In this document: positions 23,417 through 32,305 of the stretch, piece by piece
Layout: every line of letters begins with the position of its first letter
Numbering within the stretch: the stretch's first letter is position 1
NCBI RefSeq assembly: GCF_965224175.1
Contig: NZ_OZ245041.1
Span: 5,270,001-5,334,000, forward strand
Length of the DNA: 64,000 nt
Direction of reading: 5' to 3'
Origin: Kordia sp965224175
GTDB lineage: Bacteria; Bacteroidota; Bacteroidia; Flavobacteriales; Flavobacteriaceae
Program-made: the position numbers and the translations under genes
The notes under the pieces: model-generated
What the model saw: only the letters and a program-made list of their open reading frames with translations
The model's database searches: none
What the model was told of the DNA's origin: nothing

Positions 23417-24903
23417 TAAGAACTCTTTTTTCTGTTAGATAAAGTATGTTTTTGTAAGATTCTGAAGTTTTCTTCAATCACTGTATTCTCATCTTTCATG
23501 TTCCATAAAATATCACTGGCATATTTTCGAGTCTCCTGAAGATTAACAATAGGTTTTGGATAGTTTTTTCCCAAAATAAAATTAGCCATTTGTTGTTCCA
23601 TTGGTGTCATTCTAGACGGCTCATGTACAAAAGCAATGTCTAAGTCAGCCAGTTCAGGAACCCATTTTTTAATAAAAGTACCTTCAGGATCATGTGCAAT
23701 TCCATTTTTTGTCGGATTGTACATGCGTAACATATTAATTCCAGTTTCACCAGCTTGCATTTGAATTTGAGGAAAGTGAATTCCTGGTTCAAAATCTAAA
23801 AAATATTGAGAAAGAATAACAGTAGCCTTTTGCCAAGGTTGCCATAAATTGTGAGTAAAAAAAGATACCACTAAAGCACGCATTCTAAAATTTAGATATC
23901 CAGTTTCTTTCAAACAACGCATGCAAGCATCTACCAGTGGATATCCTGTCATTCCGTTTTTCCATGCTTCAATATATTGTTTAGAAACATGCTTTTTTAA
24001 TTTTCTATATCCTTTGTTAATACTCACAAATTCCATTTCATCTTCCATTTCAAATTTTTGAATGAAATGTGCTTGCCAACGCAAACGAGAACCAAATGAT
24101 TCCATCTGTTTCTTATGAATATTTTGTTCTATGCAGCGTGTGGTTTCTTGTAAAACCTCACGAACTGACAAATTTCCCCAAGCTAAATACGGAGACAAAC
24201 GACTACAACTACGACGCGCTAATAATGGTTTGGAAATATGATGATTGTAATTTTTACTACGGTCTTTAAAAAACGTATTCATATATTTCATGGCAATCGA
24301 AGTACCGCCTTTCTGGAAAAGTGTATCTGGATTTGTTTCCAAACTCGGTACGTGGAAAAATGTTGCTAAATGTGCTACTTCTTCTTTCGTGAATAATTGT
24401 TCTTTTTTAGGAAGAAAAGAAAGCAACGATTGATTCATAAAATCTTCCCATTTCTCAATCCAATTGGTACGATCTTGTAAACCTCTAAATACACCATTAT
24501 TTACGTTTTCAGTCCAAGAAATCATATTATTTGCTAAAAAACGTTTTAGCATTTTATCACGATCATACGTAACTTTTATACCAGTTTCTTGATGCGAATA
24601 TAGATGTGAAATTTTATAAGTTTCCTGAATGATTTGCAAGGTTCTATGTATGTTTGATCGTACAATTAATATCTCACTATTATAGGCAATCAAAGAATTA
24701 TTTAAGTCGATTAATGATTCTTTTATAAAATTCCAGTGGCGTTCACTGTAATGCGGATCATTCAGGAGAATATCTTCAAAAACAAATAAAAGCAACGTCT
24801 TTCTTTCTGTAGACAGCGCATTGTGTATAGCTTCATTATCATGAAGACGTAAATCACGCTTAAACAGTACAACGTTAATTTCTATTTTATTTTGAGTACT
24901 CAT
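23416..24903 (-). CDS. Divergent cryptochrome/photolyase-family flavoprotein
   Basis: A 495-residue protein with both photolyase domains: INVVLFKRDLRLHDNEAIHN at the start and SRLSPYLAWGNLSVREVL, TGYPLVDACMRCLKETGYL in the FAD domain. The region that in CPD photolyases reads WQWVAGTGxDxxPYFRIFNP is here QMQAGETGINMLRMYNP, so the aromatic and Asp residues around FAD differ. This group probably acts as (6-4)-type repair enzyme or light sensor rather than as a second CPD photolyase. It follows the SDR-DUF2867 gene by 5 nt. Confidence 0.88.
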   Translation of the reverse strand: MSTQNKIEINVVLFKRDLRLHDNEAIHNALSTERKTLLLFVFEDILLNDPHYSERHWNFIKESLIDLNNSLIAYNSEILIVRSNIHRTLQIIQETYKISHLYSHQETGIKVTYDRDKMLKRFLANNMISWTENVNNGVFRGLQDRTNWIEKWEDFMNQSLLSFLPKKEQLFTKEEVAHLATFFHVPSLETNPDTLFQKGGTSIAMKYMNTFFKDRSKNYNHHISKPLLARRSCSRLSPYLAWGNLSVREVLQETTRCIEQNIHKKQMESFGSRLRWQAHFIQKFEMEDEMEFVSINKGYRKLKKHVSKQYIEAWKNGMTGYPLVDACMRCLKETGYLNFRMRALVVSFFTHNLWQPWQKATVILSQYFLDFEPGIHFPQIQMQAGETGINMLRMYNPTKNGIAHDPEGTFIKKWVPELADLDIAFVHEPSRMTPMEQQMANFILGKNYPKPIVNLQETRKYASDILWNMKDENTVIEENFRILQKHTLSNRKKSS

Positions 24904-24908
24904 ATATT

Positions 24909-26330
24909 TTAATCGTTTTTAACGAGTTTATTAATCATTCCGTTGAAAATAAAACCATGAAATGGTAAAACGGCATACCAATACATTCTTCCCCAAATTC
25001 CTTTAGGTCTAAAAATAGCACGTTGAAGCAATTGATCTTTTTCTATTTTGAATTCTAGCCAAGCTTCACCAGGTAAACGCATTTCTGCAAAAAGTAGCAA
25101 GCGTTTTTCTTCTTTGTTTGCGTACAAAACTCTCCAAAAATCAAGCGGATCTCCAGCATTAAGTTTTGTTTGGTGTGTACGTCCACGACGTAATCCGATG
25201 CCTCCAAAAATTTTATCCAAATACCCGCGAATTTTCCATAAGAAGGTTGCATAATACCAACCATTTTTTCCACCAATCGCCCAAATTTTTTCTAAAGTTT
25301 CAGATTCGTCAATGACTGTACGTTTCTTTATGTCTTTAAAACAGCCATACTCAGGAACTTTAACATAGCGTGATATTTTTTCGCGAAAGCGTCCACTAAT
25401 CAAAGAATCCTTCCAACTCGAAATCACACTATTTTGCTCAATCTTAATAAAAGCTTTTTGTACGGCTTCTTTGTAAGACATTGGCTGAATGTCTAAAATT
25501 TCATTAATATCACTTTGTTTTCCAATCACTTCAACCTTCATACTATCTACTAAATTCTTAGCGAGTTTGTATGAAGTTGTTGTGATAAAATACAGCCAAT
25601 AGGAGGAGAGTTTTGGTGTCATTACAGGTACAGAAATAATGGTTCTTTTCAACTTTCGTACTTCTGCAAACTGCAACATCATATCTTTATACGTCAACGT
25701 ATCTGGTCCAAAAATGTCATATGATTTGTCATAAACGTTTTCATTTCCGATTGCTTTAGATAAATATTCTAGGACATTGCGAATAGCAACAGGTTGCGAT
25801 TTGGTTTTAATCCATTTTGGCGCGACCATTATAGGCAGTTTTTCAGTTAAGTCACGAATAATTTCAAATGAAGCACTTCCACTGCCTACAATAATTCCTG
25901 CTCTAAATGTTGTTAAGGAATAAATGCTAGATTGTAATGTGTTTTCTACGTTTTTGCGAGATTGTAAATGTTTCGATAATTGTTGATCATTTACAATTCC
26001 ACTCAAATAAATAACTTGTTTTACTTTCGTGTTTTGCAGATATGTTTTAAAATGAACTGCGCAATCACGTTCCATTTTTTCAAACTTAGTAGAAGAAGAC
26101 ATGGAATGAATTAAATAATAAGCAACATCGATATCAGATGGTATTCTATATAAACTTCCTAGATTTAAAAAATCGACTTCAATAAGTTCAATATGTTCAT
26201 GATTTGCGATTTCTTCTGCAACACGTTGCTTGTCTCTTACACAGCAAACTAAAGAATGTCCCATTTCCAATAAAATTGGAATGAGTCGTTTTCCGATGTA
26301 TCCTGTAGCGCCTGTAAGTAAAATTCGCAT
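24909..26330 (-). CDS. NAD(P)-binding protein with DUF2867 domain
   Basis: A 473-residue fusion. Residues 1-290 form an atypical SDR (RILLTGATGYIGKRLIPILL, TFRAGIIVGSGSASFEIIRD); 310-473 form a DUF2867/SRPBCC-like domain (PGEAWLEFKIEKDQLLQRAI, FRPKGIWGRMYWYAVLPFHG). Such fusions are common next to photolyase genes. Substrate unknown. It lies 8 nt after the flavin reductase gene. Confidence 0.88.
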   Translation of the reverse strand: MRILLTGATGYIGKRLIPILLEMGHSLVCCVRDKQRVAEEIANHEHIELIEVDFLNLGSLYRIPSDIDVAYYLIHSMSSSTKFEKMERDCAVHFKTYLQNTKVKQVIYLSGIVNDQQLSKHLQSRKNVENTLQSSIYSLTTFRAGIIVGSGSASFEIIRDLTEKLPIMVAPKWIKTKSQPVAIRNVLEYLSKAIGNENVYDKSYDIFGPDTLTYKDMMLQFAEVRKLKRTIISVPVMTPKLSSYWLYFITTTSYKLAKNLVDSMKVEVIGKQSDINEILDIQPMSYKEAVQKAFIKIEQNSVISSWKDSLISGRFREKISRYVKVPEYGCFKDIKKRTVIDESETLEKIWAIGGKNGWYYATFLWKIRGYLDKIFGGIGLRRGRTHQTKLNAGDPLDFWRVLYANKEEKRLLLFAEMRLPGEAWLEFKIEKDQLLQRAIFRPKGIWGRMYWYAVLPFHGFIFNGMINKLVKND

Positions 26331-26338
26331 AGTCTTTT

Positions 26339-26953
26339 TTATTTGGGACGTTGATACGGATACCTAGTATGTTGCTTTGGTATCGCATATCCGTCAAGTC
26401 CATTAATAGTGGCGGTTTCTGCTTTTGCAAGATTGATAAAACCGTCTGTTTCTAATATTTGGTCTTCAATGTGTATGTGTTCTATTTTTCCAATAACAAG
26501 TATGGTGTCGTTTTCTTCAATTATATATTCATTTACGTAGCGCATTCCAATTTGTACATGACAGTTTTTTACAAAAGGAGCTGCAAAATCATTGATATAC
26601 TCAGTTTCTAGATCTGTTTGATCAAATTCTGAGATTTCTTTTGGATATTTCGCAGATGTGTGATGCGCATCTTGTGTTATTTTTTGATGAATATGATTGA
26701 TGGTATAAATACCTGTTTCACGTATGTTTTGATATGTATTTCTTGGAACAACCGCTGGTCTTGTAATGAAACCCAATAATGGCGGATTTGATCCTAAGTG
26801 CGTAACTGAACTAAATACAGCTACATTGGCCAAGCCATCTTTTGATTGTGTGCCAATTAAATTAGCCGATTTGTAACCAGAACAGCTATTAATTAAGTTG
26901 ATTCTGTACAACTTTTCCATGGAATCAATATCTGTACGTGTAATTGTTGCCAT
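26339..26953 (-). CDS. Flavin reductase family protein
   Basis: A 204-residue FMN-binding split-barrel protein: NLIGTQSKDGLANVAVFSSV, then NPPLLGFITRPAVVPRNTYQNI, and LVIGKIEHIHI. Members reduce flavins with NAD(P)H or bind FMN. Beside two photolyase-family genes a role in keeping flavin reduced is attractive but not shown. Last base of its start codon overlaps the ABC1 stop. Confidence 0.9.
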   Translation of the reverse strand: MATITRTDIDSMEKLYRINLINSCSGYKSANLIGTQSKDGLANVAVFSSVTHLGSNPPLLGFITRPAVVPRNTYQNIRETGIYTINHIHQKITQDAHHTSAKYPKEISEFDQTDLETEYINDFAAPFVKNCHVQIGMRYVNEYIIEENDTILVIGKIEHIHIEDQILETDGFINLAKAETATINGLDGYAIPKQHTRYPYQRPK

Positions 26954-28263
26954 TAAAAGTTTTTAAAATTGTTAATCTTTACATCTTTCGCTTTCAAATC
27001 ATGTAATAAATTATATAGTCCGAAAAAAGTTCTATTCATGTAAATAAAATGTTTAGAACCGCGGTTTCCGTTCATGCTACGCAGTTGCGTATTTTTTGCA
27101 TATCGCTCACCGATATCAGCTATTTTTCCGAAGAACACTTCATCAGAAAAATCGAATACTTCTTGATTAAAAGGAGTTGTAAACAATCCCAATAATTCAT
27201 GAAACATCTCAGAGAAAAATTCTAGTTCTTCCTTAGAATCATCCTCACGAAGAATTTCTAATTCGTACAATTTCTCAGTAAATAACTTCGGATCATTCAA
27301 TGTTTTTTTATCTGCCAATTCAAAATAAGGCACATAAAAATCTTCTGGAATTGCTTTCATACAACCAAAGTCAAGCGCAATCAATTTGTCATCTTCCGAG
27401 ACCAAGAAATTCCCTGGATGCGGATCTGCATGTACTTTACGATATTTATGAATCTGAAACATATAAAAATCCCAAAGTGTTTGCCCAAGTAAATTAGCTT
27501 TTTCTTGATCGGTATTTCTATTTGTAAACTCAGAAAGATGTTCACCTTTCATCCAATCCATAGTTATGATTCGCTCTGATGAAAGCGAATCATAATACTC
27601 TGGAAATAAAATATTTGGTAAATGCTTACAAGCTTCGGAAACATCTTTACTCTGCTTTATTTCAAGTAAGTAATTAGTTTCCTCAGTGAGTTTTTCTTCA
27701 ACTTCTCTGAAATATTTATCAGAGCCTTTTCCTGTAATGTTAAACATTCGCATTGCAATAGGTTTTACAATTGCTAAATCTGTAGAGATGCTCTCAGCAA
27801 CTCCAGGATATTGGATTTTCACAGCAAGTTTTTTCCCGTCTTTTTCAGCAACATGTACTTGTCCTATACTCGCGGCGTTTAACGAAGTGGAATTGAATGT
27901 ATCAAAAATTTCACTTGGAGGTTTACCAAAATATTTTTTAAAGGTTTTTATAACTAATGGAGGCGATAATGGTGGTACAGAAAATTGTGATAAAGAAAAT
28001 TTTTCCACATAAGCACGTGGTAAAATATTCTTTTCCATACTCAACATTTGTGCGACTTTAAGTGCACTTCCTTTCAAACTTTTTAAGCCATCATAAATAT
28101 CTTCAGCATTTGATTCATTCAATCGTTCTTTTGCTTTTTCTTCAGAATTTATGAGTTTATCACCGTAATACTTCAGATAGTTTACACCAACCTTTGCACC
28201 TGTAGTTACAAGTTTACTGGCGCGTTGTATTTTGGTAATAGGAATTTTATCAATTGTTTTCAT
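26953..28263 (-). CDS. ABC1/AarF (UbiB-like) atypical kinase
   Basis: A 436-residue protein-kinase-like ATPase. Family motifs: LKGSALKVAQMLSM (the KxGQ region, here KVAQ), NAASIGQVHVAE (Ala-rich loop), MDWMKGEHL, KVHADPHPGNFLV (catalytic loop) and ALDFGCMK (DFG). ABC1 proteins support isoprenoid-quinone or lipid metabolism; in plastids some respond to photo-oxidative stress. The first base overlaps the TetR gene. Confidence 0.92.
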   Translation of the reverse strand: MKTIDKIPITKIQRASKLVTTGAKVGVNYLKYYGDKLINSEEKAKERLNESNAEDIYDGLKSLKGSALKVAQMLSMEKNILPRAYVEKFSLSQFSVPPLSPPLVIKTFKKYFGKPPSEIFDTFNSTSLNAASIGQVHVAEKDGKKLAVKIQYPGVAESISTDLAIVKPIAMRMFNITGKGSDKYFREVEEKLTEETNYLLEIKQSKDVSEACKHLPNILFPEYYDSLSSERIITMDWMKGEHLSEFTNRNTDQEKANLLGQTLWDFYMFQIHKYRKVHADPHPGNFLVSEDDKLIALDFGCMKAIPEDFYVPYFELADKKTLNDPKLFTEKLYELEILREDDSKEELEFFSEMFHELLGLFTTPFNQEVFDFSDEVFFGKIADIGERYAKNTQLRSMNGNRGSKHFIYMNRTFFGLYNLLHDLKAKDVKINNFKNF

Positions 28264-28922
28264 TAAGATCTAATATCTAGTTTTTCTTTAAATATGAATT
28301 TTCCGAAATCAACAATACTTTTCAATGGTGTATTATCGATCAAATCAAAGCTAGCGTTCACAGATTTTTCGATGTATTGATCTGTTTTATCAAAACTAGC
28401 GGAAGTGTCATCTAACCAAAATTTTATAGTCAACATAAATTGTATCCAAGCAGTTTCATTGATAGCTCTGTTTTGAATTTTCTCCAAACGTTCTTGATTC
28501 AAATCAAGTGTTTTTAAGTCCAGATGTTCTACAAAATCAGTGAATACATGTTTTAGTCCTTTCAATAGGTGTAATGATTGTAAAGGCTTTTTGTCTGCAG
28601 TTAAACTATGTACTACATAACTTCTATTTGCGGTAAATTGCTCAAAAAATGTGTAGTAAAAACTCAGTAGCTTGTTGCGAGCATCAAAAGTTTCAAATTC
28701 TTCACTTTTAGACAATAATTCAATTGTATTGTTTCCAAAAGTTGTGAATATATTTTCTTCTAAAGCTTTAAAAGAACTAAAAAACTCGTAAAACTTCGCT
28801 TCATCAAAGTTGTTTTCTTTTGCAAAAGCGTATACGTTTTTTGGTTGTTCTCCATGTTCCAACACATAGTCCATATATGCTGAAATGATGAATAGTGCAG
28901 TGATGTTTTTTTTCTTTGCCAT
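28263..28922 (-). CDS. TetR-like transcriptional regulator
   Basis: A 219-residue protein with an N-terminal helix-turn-helix of TetR type (VYAFAKENNFDEAKFYEFFS) and a helical C-terminal ligand domain. It is the first gene of the leftward cluster, overlaps the next gene by one base, and a palindromic motif lies upstream, so it probably regulates its own operon. The HTH is degenerate compared with classic TetR. Confidence 0.82.
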   Translation of the reverse strand: MAKKKNITALFIISAYMDYVLEHGEQPKNVYAFAKENNFDEAKFYEFFSSFKALEENIFTTFGNNTIELLSKSEEFETFDARNKLLSFYYTFFEQFTANRSYVVHSLTADKKPLQSLHLLKGLKHVFTDFVEHLDLKTLDLNQERLEKIQNRAINETAWIQFMLTIKFWLDDTSASFDKTDQYIEKSVNASFDLIDNTPLKSIVDFGKFIFKEKLDIRS

Positions 28923-28960
28923 GGTGTAATATTTAAAACAATATAAAATTACAAAATAAT

Positions 28961-28992
28961 GTTTAACTTATTTTGTGATTAGTTGAACAAAA
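28961..28992 (-). promoter_or_regulatory. Inverted motif upstream of the TetR gene
   Basis: GTTTAACT and AGTTGAAC are near-perfect inverted halves (7 of 8) separated by 12 nt; the right half extends as AGTTGAACAAAA, like the folE motif. A likely operator or activator site. Confidence 0.45.
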
Positions 28993-29073
28993 AAAATGAA
29001 AGCATTGTTAAAGTTTTCTTAAAGAAATTTTAAAAAGGCTTAAACTTTAAACAAAGAAGAAGAATTTTGAGTG

Positions 29074-29733
29074 TTAACAGTCTGCATCACAGCAGTTTTC
29101 GTCTTTTACGAGTTTACAGCTCACCACAGCTACAATGGCTCCTAAAATTGGAGCAATGAGATATAACCACAAATCTGTTAATTGTCCAGAAATTAAAGCT
29201 GGACCTAATGATCGTGCTGGATTCATAGAAGCTTTTGTCATAGGGCCAGCAAACATGGCTTCTAACAAAACAATTCCGCCAATAGCAATTCCTGCCATAG
29301 TACCAGTTTCTTTACTACCTGTAGATACATTTATAATGACAAGCATTAAGAAGAAAGTAAGTAAGAATTCTAAAATAAAAGCTTTCCAAGCCACAATTGT
29401 TGGTATTGTAGCACCAAGTGTTTCGCTTTCTGGCCAAAACATGTATACAAGTAAACTTGCACAAATAGCACCTAAACATTGTGCTAAGATATATTTTGGA
29501 ACTTCTTTTAGAGGGAATTTTTTAGCATAAGAAAAGGCAATCGTTACAGCTGGATTAAAATGCGCTCCAGAAATTTCCGCAAAAGCATAAATCATTCCCA
29601 TAACAATTAATCCCCAAGTAATTGCAACTCCAGGATGTGTGATAACACCTGTAATATCATTGACAACCATGGCGGCTGTGCCGCAAAAAACCATAGCAAA
29701 AGTCCCTAAAAATTCAGCAATATAATTCTTCAT
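29074..29733 (-). CDS. Aquaporin (MIP family)
   Basis: A 219-residue channel with six membrane helices and both pore loops: SGAHFNPAVTIAF and KASMNPARSLGPAL (two NPA boxes). Loop residues suit a water-type aquaporin, though glycerol passage cannot be excluded. Ends in a Cys-rich ENCCDADC tail. Start chosen at MKNYIAEFLGTF, six residues inside the longest frame, where the first helix begins. Confidence 0.93.
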   Translation of the reverse strand: MKNYIAEFLGTFAMVFCGTAAMVVNDITGVITHPGVAITWGLIVMGMIYAFAEISGAHFNPAVTIAFSYAKKFPLKEVPKYILAQCLGAICASLLVYMFWPESETLGATIPTIVAWKAFILEFLLTFFLMLVIINVSTGSKETGTMAGIAIGGIVLLEAMFAGPMTKASMNPARSLGPALISGQLTDLWLYLIAPILGAIVAVVSCKLVKDENCCDADC

Positions 29734-29854
29734 GTTTGATATTTTTTGCAATATTCAAAGGTACTGTTTCTTATTTTAAGTATTTGTTAACATTTACAAG
29801 TAAGGTTTCTGCGTAAATTCGTCAAATTAAAAAACTTTTAAAAATAACAATAGG

Positions 29855-30697
29855 ATGAAAAAACTACTTTTGGCATGTTTCTTAGCAGCAGGAATCAGTG
29901 TTCAAGCGCAAATTGAAACGCCTCAACCGAGCCCAATATCAAAATTAGAACAAAAAGTTGGTTTAACAGACGTAACTGTAGAGTACTCTAGACCAGCAAT
30001 GAAAGGAAGAAAAATATTTGGTGATTTAGTTCCTTACGGACAAATGTGGAGAACTGGAGCTAATGCAAATACAAAAATTACTTTTAGTGACGATGTTACT
30101 ATTGGTGGAACAGCTGTAAAAGCAGGAACGTATGCTATTTTTACAAAACCAACAGCAACAACTTGGGAAGTTATTATTTATAACGATGCTTCAAACTGGG
30201 GAACTCCAAGAAAATGGGATGATGCTAAAGTAGTAGCAAAAGCTGTTGCTCCTGTAAACACAATGCCTTACAAAACAGAATCATTTACAATTGATATCGC
30301 AAATTTAAAGAACAATGGAGCTGATATTGAATTTAAGTGGGAAAAAACGTTAGTAGTGGTTCCTTTTGTAGTACCAACAGATAACAAAGCGACTGCAAGT
30401 ATTGAAAAAATGATGGCAGGACCACAAGCAGGTGATTATTTTTCTGCTGCTAGATATTACTTAGAAGAAGGAAAAGATATGTCGAAAGCTAAAATGTGGA
30501 TCGATAAGGCAATTGAAATGACTAAAGATCAACCAAGATTCTGGTACTTAAGACAACAGTCTTTAGTGTATGCTAAAATGGGGAAAAAGGCAGAAGCTGT
30601 AAAGATTGCTAAAGAATCATTAGCATTAGCTGAAAAAGCTGGAAATAAGGACTATGTAAAAATGAACAAAGATTCTATTAAAGAATGGTCTAAGTAA
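29855..30697 (+). CDS. DUF2911 domain protein with C-terminal TPR
   Basis: A 280-residue exported protein: signal peptide MKKLLLACFLAAGISVQAQ, then DUF2911 (about 22-175: LTDVTVEYSRPAMKGRKIFG, VPYGQMWRTGANANTKITF, GTYAIFTKP) and a C-terminal helical TPR-like part (AARYYLEEGKDMSKAKMWID). Frequent in Bacteroidota; function unknown. It is followed by a strong terminator. Confidence 0.9.
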   Translation: MKKLLLACFLAAGISVQAQIETPQPSPISKLEQKVGLTDVTVEYSRPAMKGRKIFGDLVPYGQMWRTGANANTKITFSDDVTIGGTAVKAGTYAIFTKPTATTWEVIIYNDASNWGTPRKWDDAKVVAKAVAPVNTMPYKTESFTIDIANLKNNGADIEFKWEKTLVVVPFVVPTDNKATASIEKMMAGPQAGDYFSAARYYLEEGKDMSKAKMWIDKAIEMTKDQPRFWYLRQQSLVYAKMGKKAEAVKIAKESLALAEKAGNKDYVKMNKDSIKEWSK

Positions 30698-30721
30698 TTC
30701 AGTTCTTAAAATATATATAAG

Positions 30722-30751
30722 AAGCCTTTCCAATACGGAAAGGCTTTTTTT
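30722..30751 (+). terminator. Rho-independent terminator
   Basis: AAGCCTTTCC-AATAC-GGAAAGGCTT followed by T residues, 24 nt after the DUF2911 gene stop. Confidence 0.85.
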
Positions 30752-30847
30752 GTATTTGATCGTTTTTAAGCGAATTATAGTGAGTTTTTGTGTGTAGTTT
30801 TTAAAAATAAAGTAACTTCACGCTTACGAAACAACAACCTAACAAAA

Positions 30848-32224
30848 ATGAATTTTTCTTTACGTGCACTATTATTAGTGCTGATTACTGCTGTTCTATT
30901 TTCAGCATGTTCTGACGAACAACTCGATGTAGCAATTGAGCCACCAACTACAGTTGTTACAAATGAAATTACACAAGTCATTCTCGATTGGAACCAACTT
31001 TGGTGCCAACTAGATCGGTATGCAACTGGCATGCGACCAAATGCTACAACACGTGCACTAGCATATATACATTTGGCGGCTTTTGAAGTTTGTGTAGAAG
31101 ATATGGTAAGTTATACATCTAATAAGGATAGATATGCTGAATTAGATATTGATTTTACGCAAAGACAACCTAACGTAAATGTTGCCATTGCCTTAAATGC
31201 TTGTTATGCAACTGCAATTGACCATTTTATGTACAATGTACGACCAGATATAGATAGCAATATCAACATATTACGTTTGCAGAAAGAAGCAGAGTTAACA
31301 CAAGGAGTAAGTCAAGACATTGTATCAAATTCTCAAGATTGGGGAAATTATGTGGCACAACAAATTATTGCGTATAGTCAAACAGATACTGAAGCAGAAA
31401 CTCAAATTTTAAGTCCGCAACCTACATCGTATGAACCGCCAGTAGGTGTTGGATATTGGACATATAGTGATGAAGCTGAGCGAGGATTATTTCCATATTG
31501 GTCTTCTGTGAGAACATTTGTTATTTCTTCTGCAGAAACATCAACGGTTCCACCAACATTAACCTATAGTGAAGATGCTACGAGTGATTATTACGCAGCT
31601 ATGGAAGAAGTATATACTGCAAGTGAAGCTGCTAGAACTACAGATACTGAAGGTTTGTGGATTGCAGAGTTTTGGTCAAATGACGTGGAAGGTTTGATGA
31701 TGAGTCCTCCGGGAAGACAAATTTCTATAGCGAATCAATTGATCACTCAATACAATGTAGATCATGAAGAAGCATTAGTTATATTATTGAAACTTGGCTT
31801 TTCAATGAATGATGCGGCAGTTTCTACATGGGCAGACAAGTATGAATATATGGTAATGCGTCCAAGTGTGTACATTCAGGATTTTATTGATCCAAATTTT
31901 CAAACAAACTTATATCCGTTTATTTCGTGGCCGAATCCTACGTTTCCTAGTTATCCATCTGGGCATTCTACATTTGCTTCTGCTGCAGCGGGAATATTCA
32001 TCCATCATTTTGGAAATAATACAGATTTTACAGATCGATCTCATGAAGGAAGAACCGAATTTAGAGGCGATCCAAGAGCGTATAATACCTTTACAGATAT
32101 GGCAGCTGAAAATGGTTTTTCACGTTTGCCTTTAGGCGTACATTTACGAATGGATTGCACTGAAGGTTTGCGTTTAGGATATGAAATTTCAGATGCGGTT
32201 AATAATTTTGATCTTTCACAGTAA
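30848..32224 (+). CDS. Vanadium-haloperoxidase-like PAP2 lipoprotein
   Basis: A 458-residue exported lipoprotein (lipobox LFSACS, about residue 18). All three phosphatase/haloperoxidase motifs are visible: KYEYMVMRP (Kx6RP), PSYPSGHSTF (PSGH) and SRLPLGVHLRMD (SRx5Hx3D). Length and the extended N-terminal helical half match vanadium-dependent haloperoxidases and their acid phosphatase relatives in marine Bacteroidota. Which activity it has cannot be told from motifs. Start chosen at the signal peptide Met. Confidence 0.88.
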   Translation: MNFSLRALLLVLITAVLFSACSDEQLDVAIEPPTTVVTNEITQVILDWNQLWCQLDRYATGMRPNATTRALAYIHLAAFEVCVEDMVSYTSNKDRYAELDIDFTQRQPNVNVAIALNACYATAIDHFMYNVRPDIDSNINILRLQKEAELTQGVSQDIVSNSQDWGNYVAQQIIAYSQTDTEAETQILSPQPTSYEPPVGVGYWTYSDEAERGLFPYWSSVRTFVISSAETSTVPPTLTYSEDATSDYYAAMEEVYTASEAARTTDTEGLWIAEFWSNDVEGLMMSPPGRQISIANQLITQYNVDHEEALVILLKLGFSMNDAAVSTWADKYEYMVMRPSVYIQDFIDPNFQTNLYPFISWPNPTFPSYPSGHSTFASAAAGIFIHHFGNNTDFTDRSHEGRTEFRGDPRAYNTFTDMAAENGFSRLPLGVHLRMDCTEGLRLGYEISDAVNNFDLSQ

Positions 32225-32250
32225 AGTTTTTAGATCTAATAAAAAATATA

Positions 32251-32280
32251 AAAGCCTTTCTATATGTTTAGAAAGGCTTT
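32251..32280. terminator. Bidirectional terminator between converging genes
   Basis: AAAGCCTTTC-10 nt-GAAAGGCTTT, located between the PAP2 gene and the converging symporter gene. Confidence 0.75.
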
Positions 32281-32305
32281 TGAGATTTTATAATAATTTA
32301 TAAAG

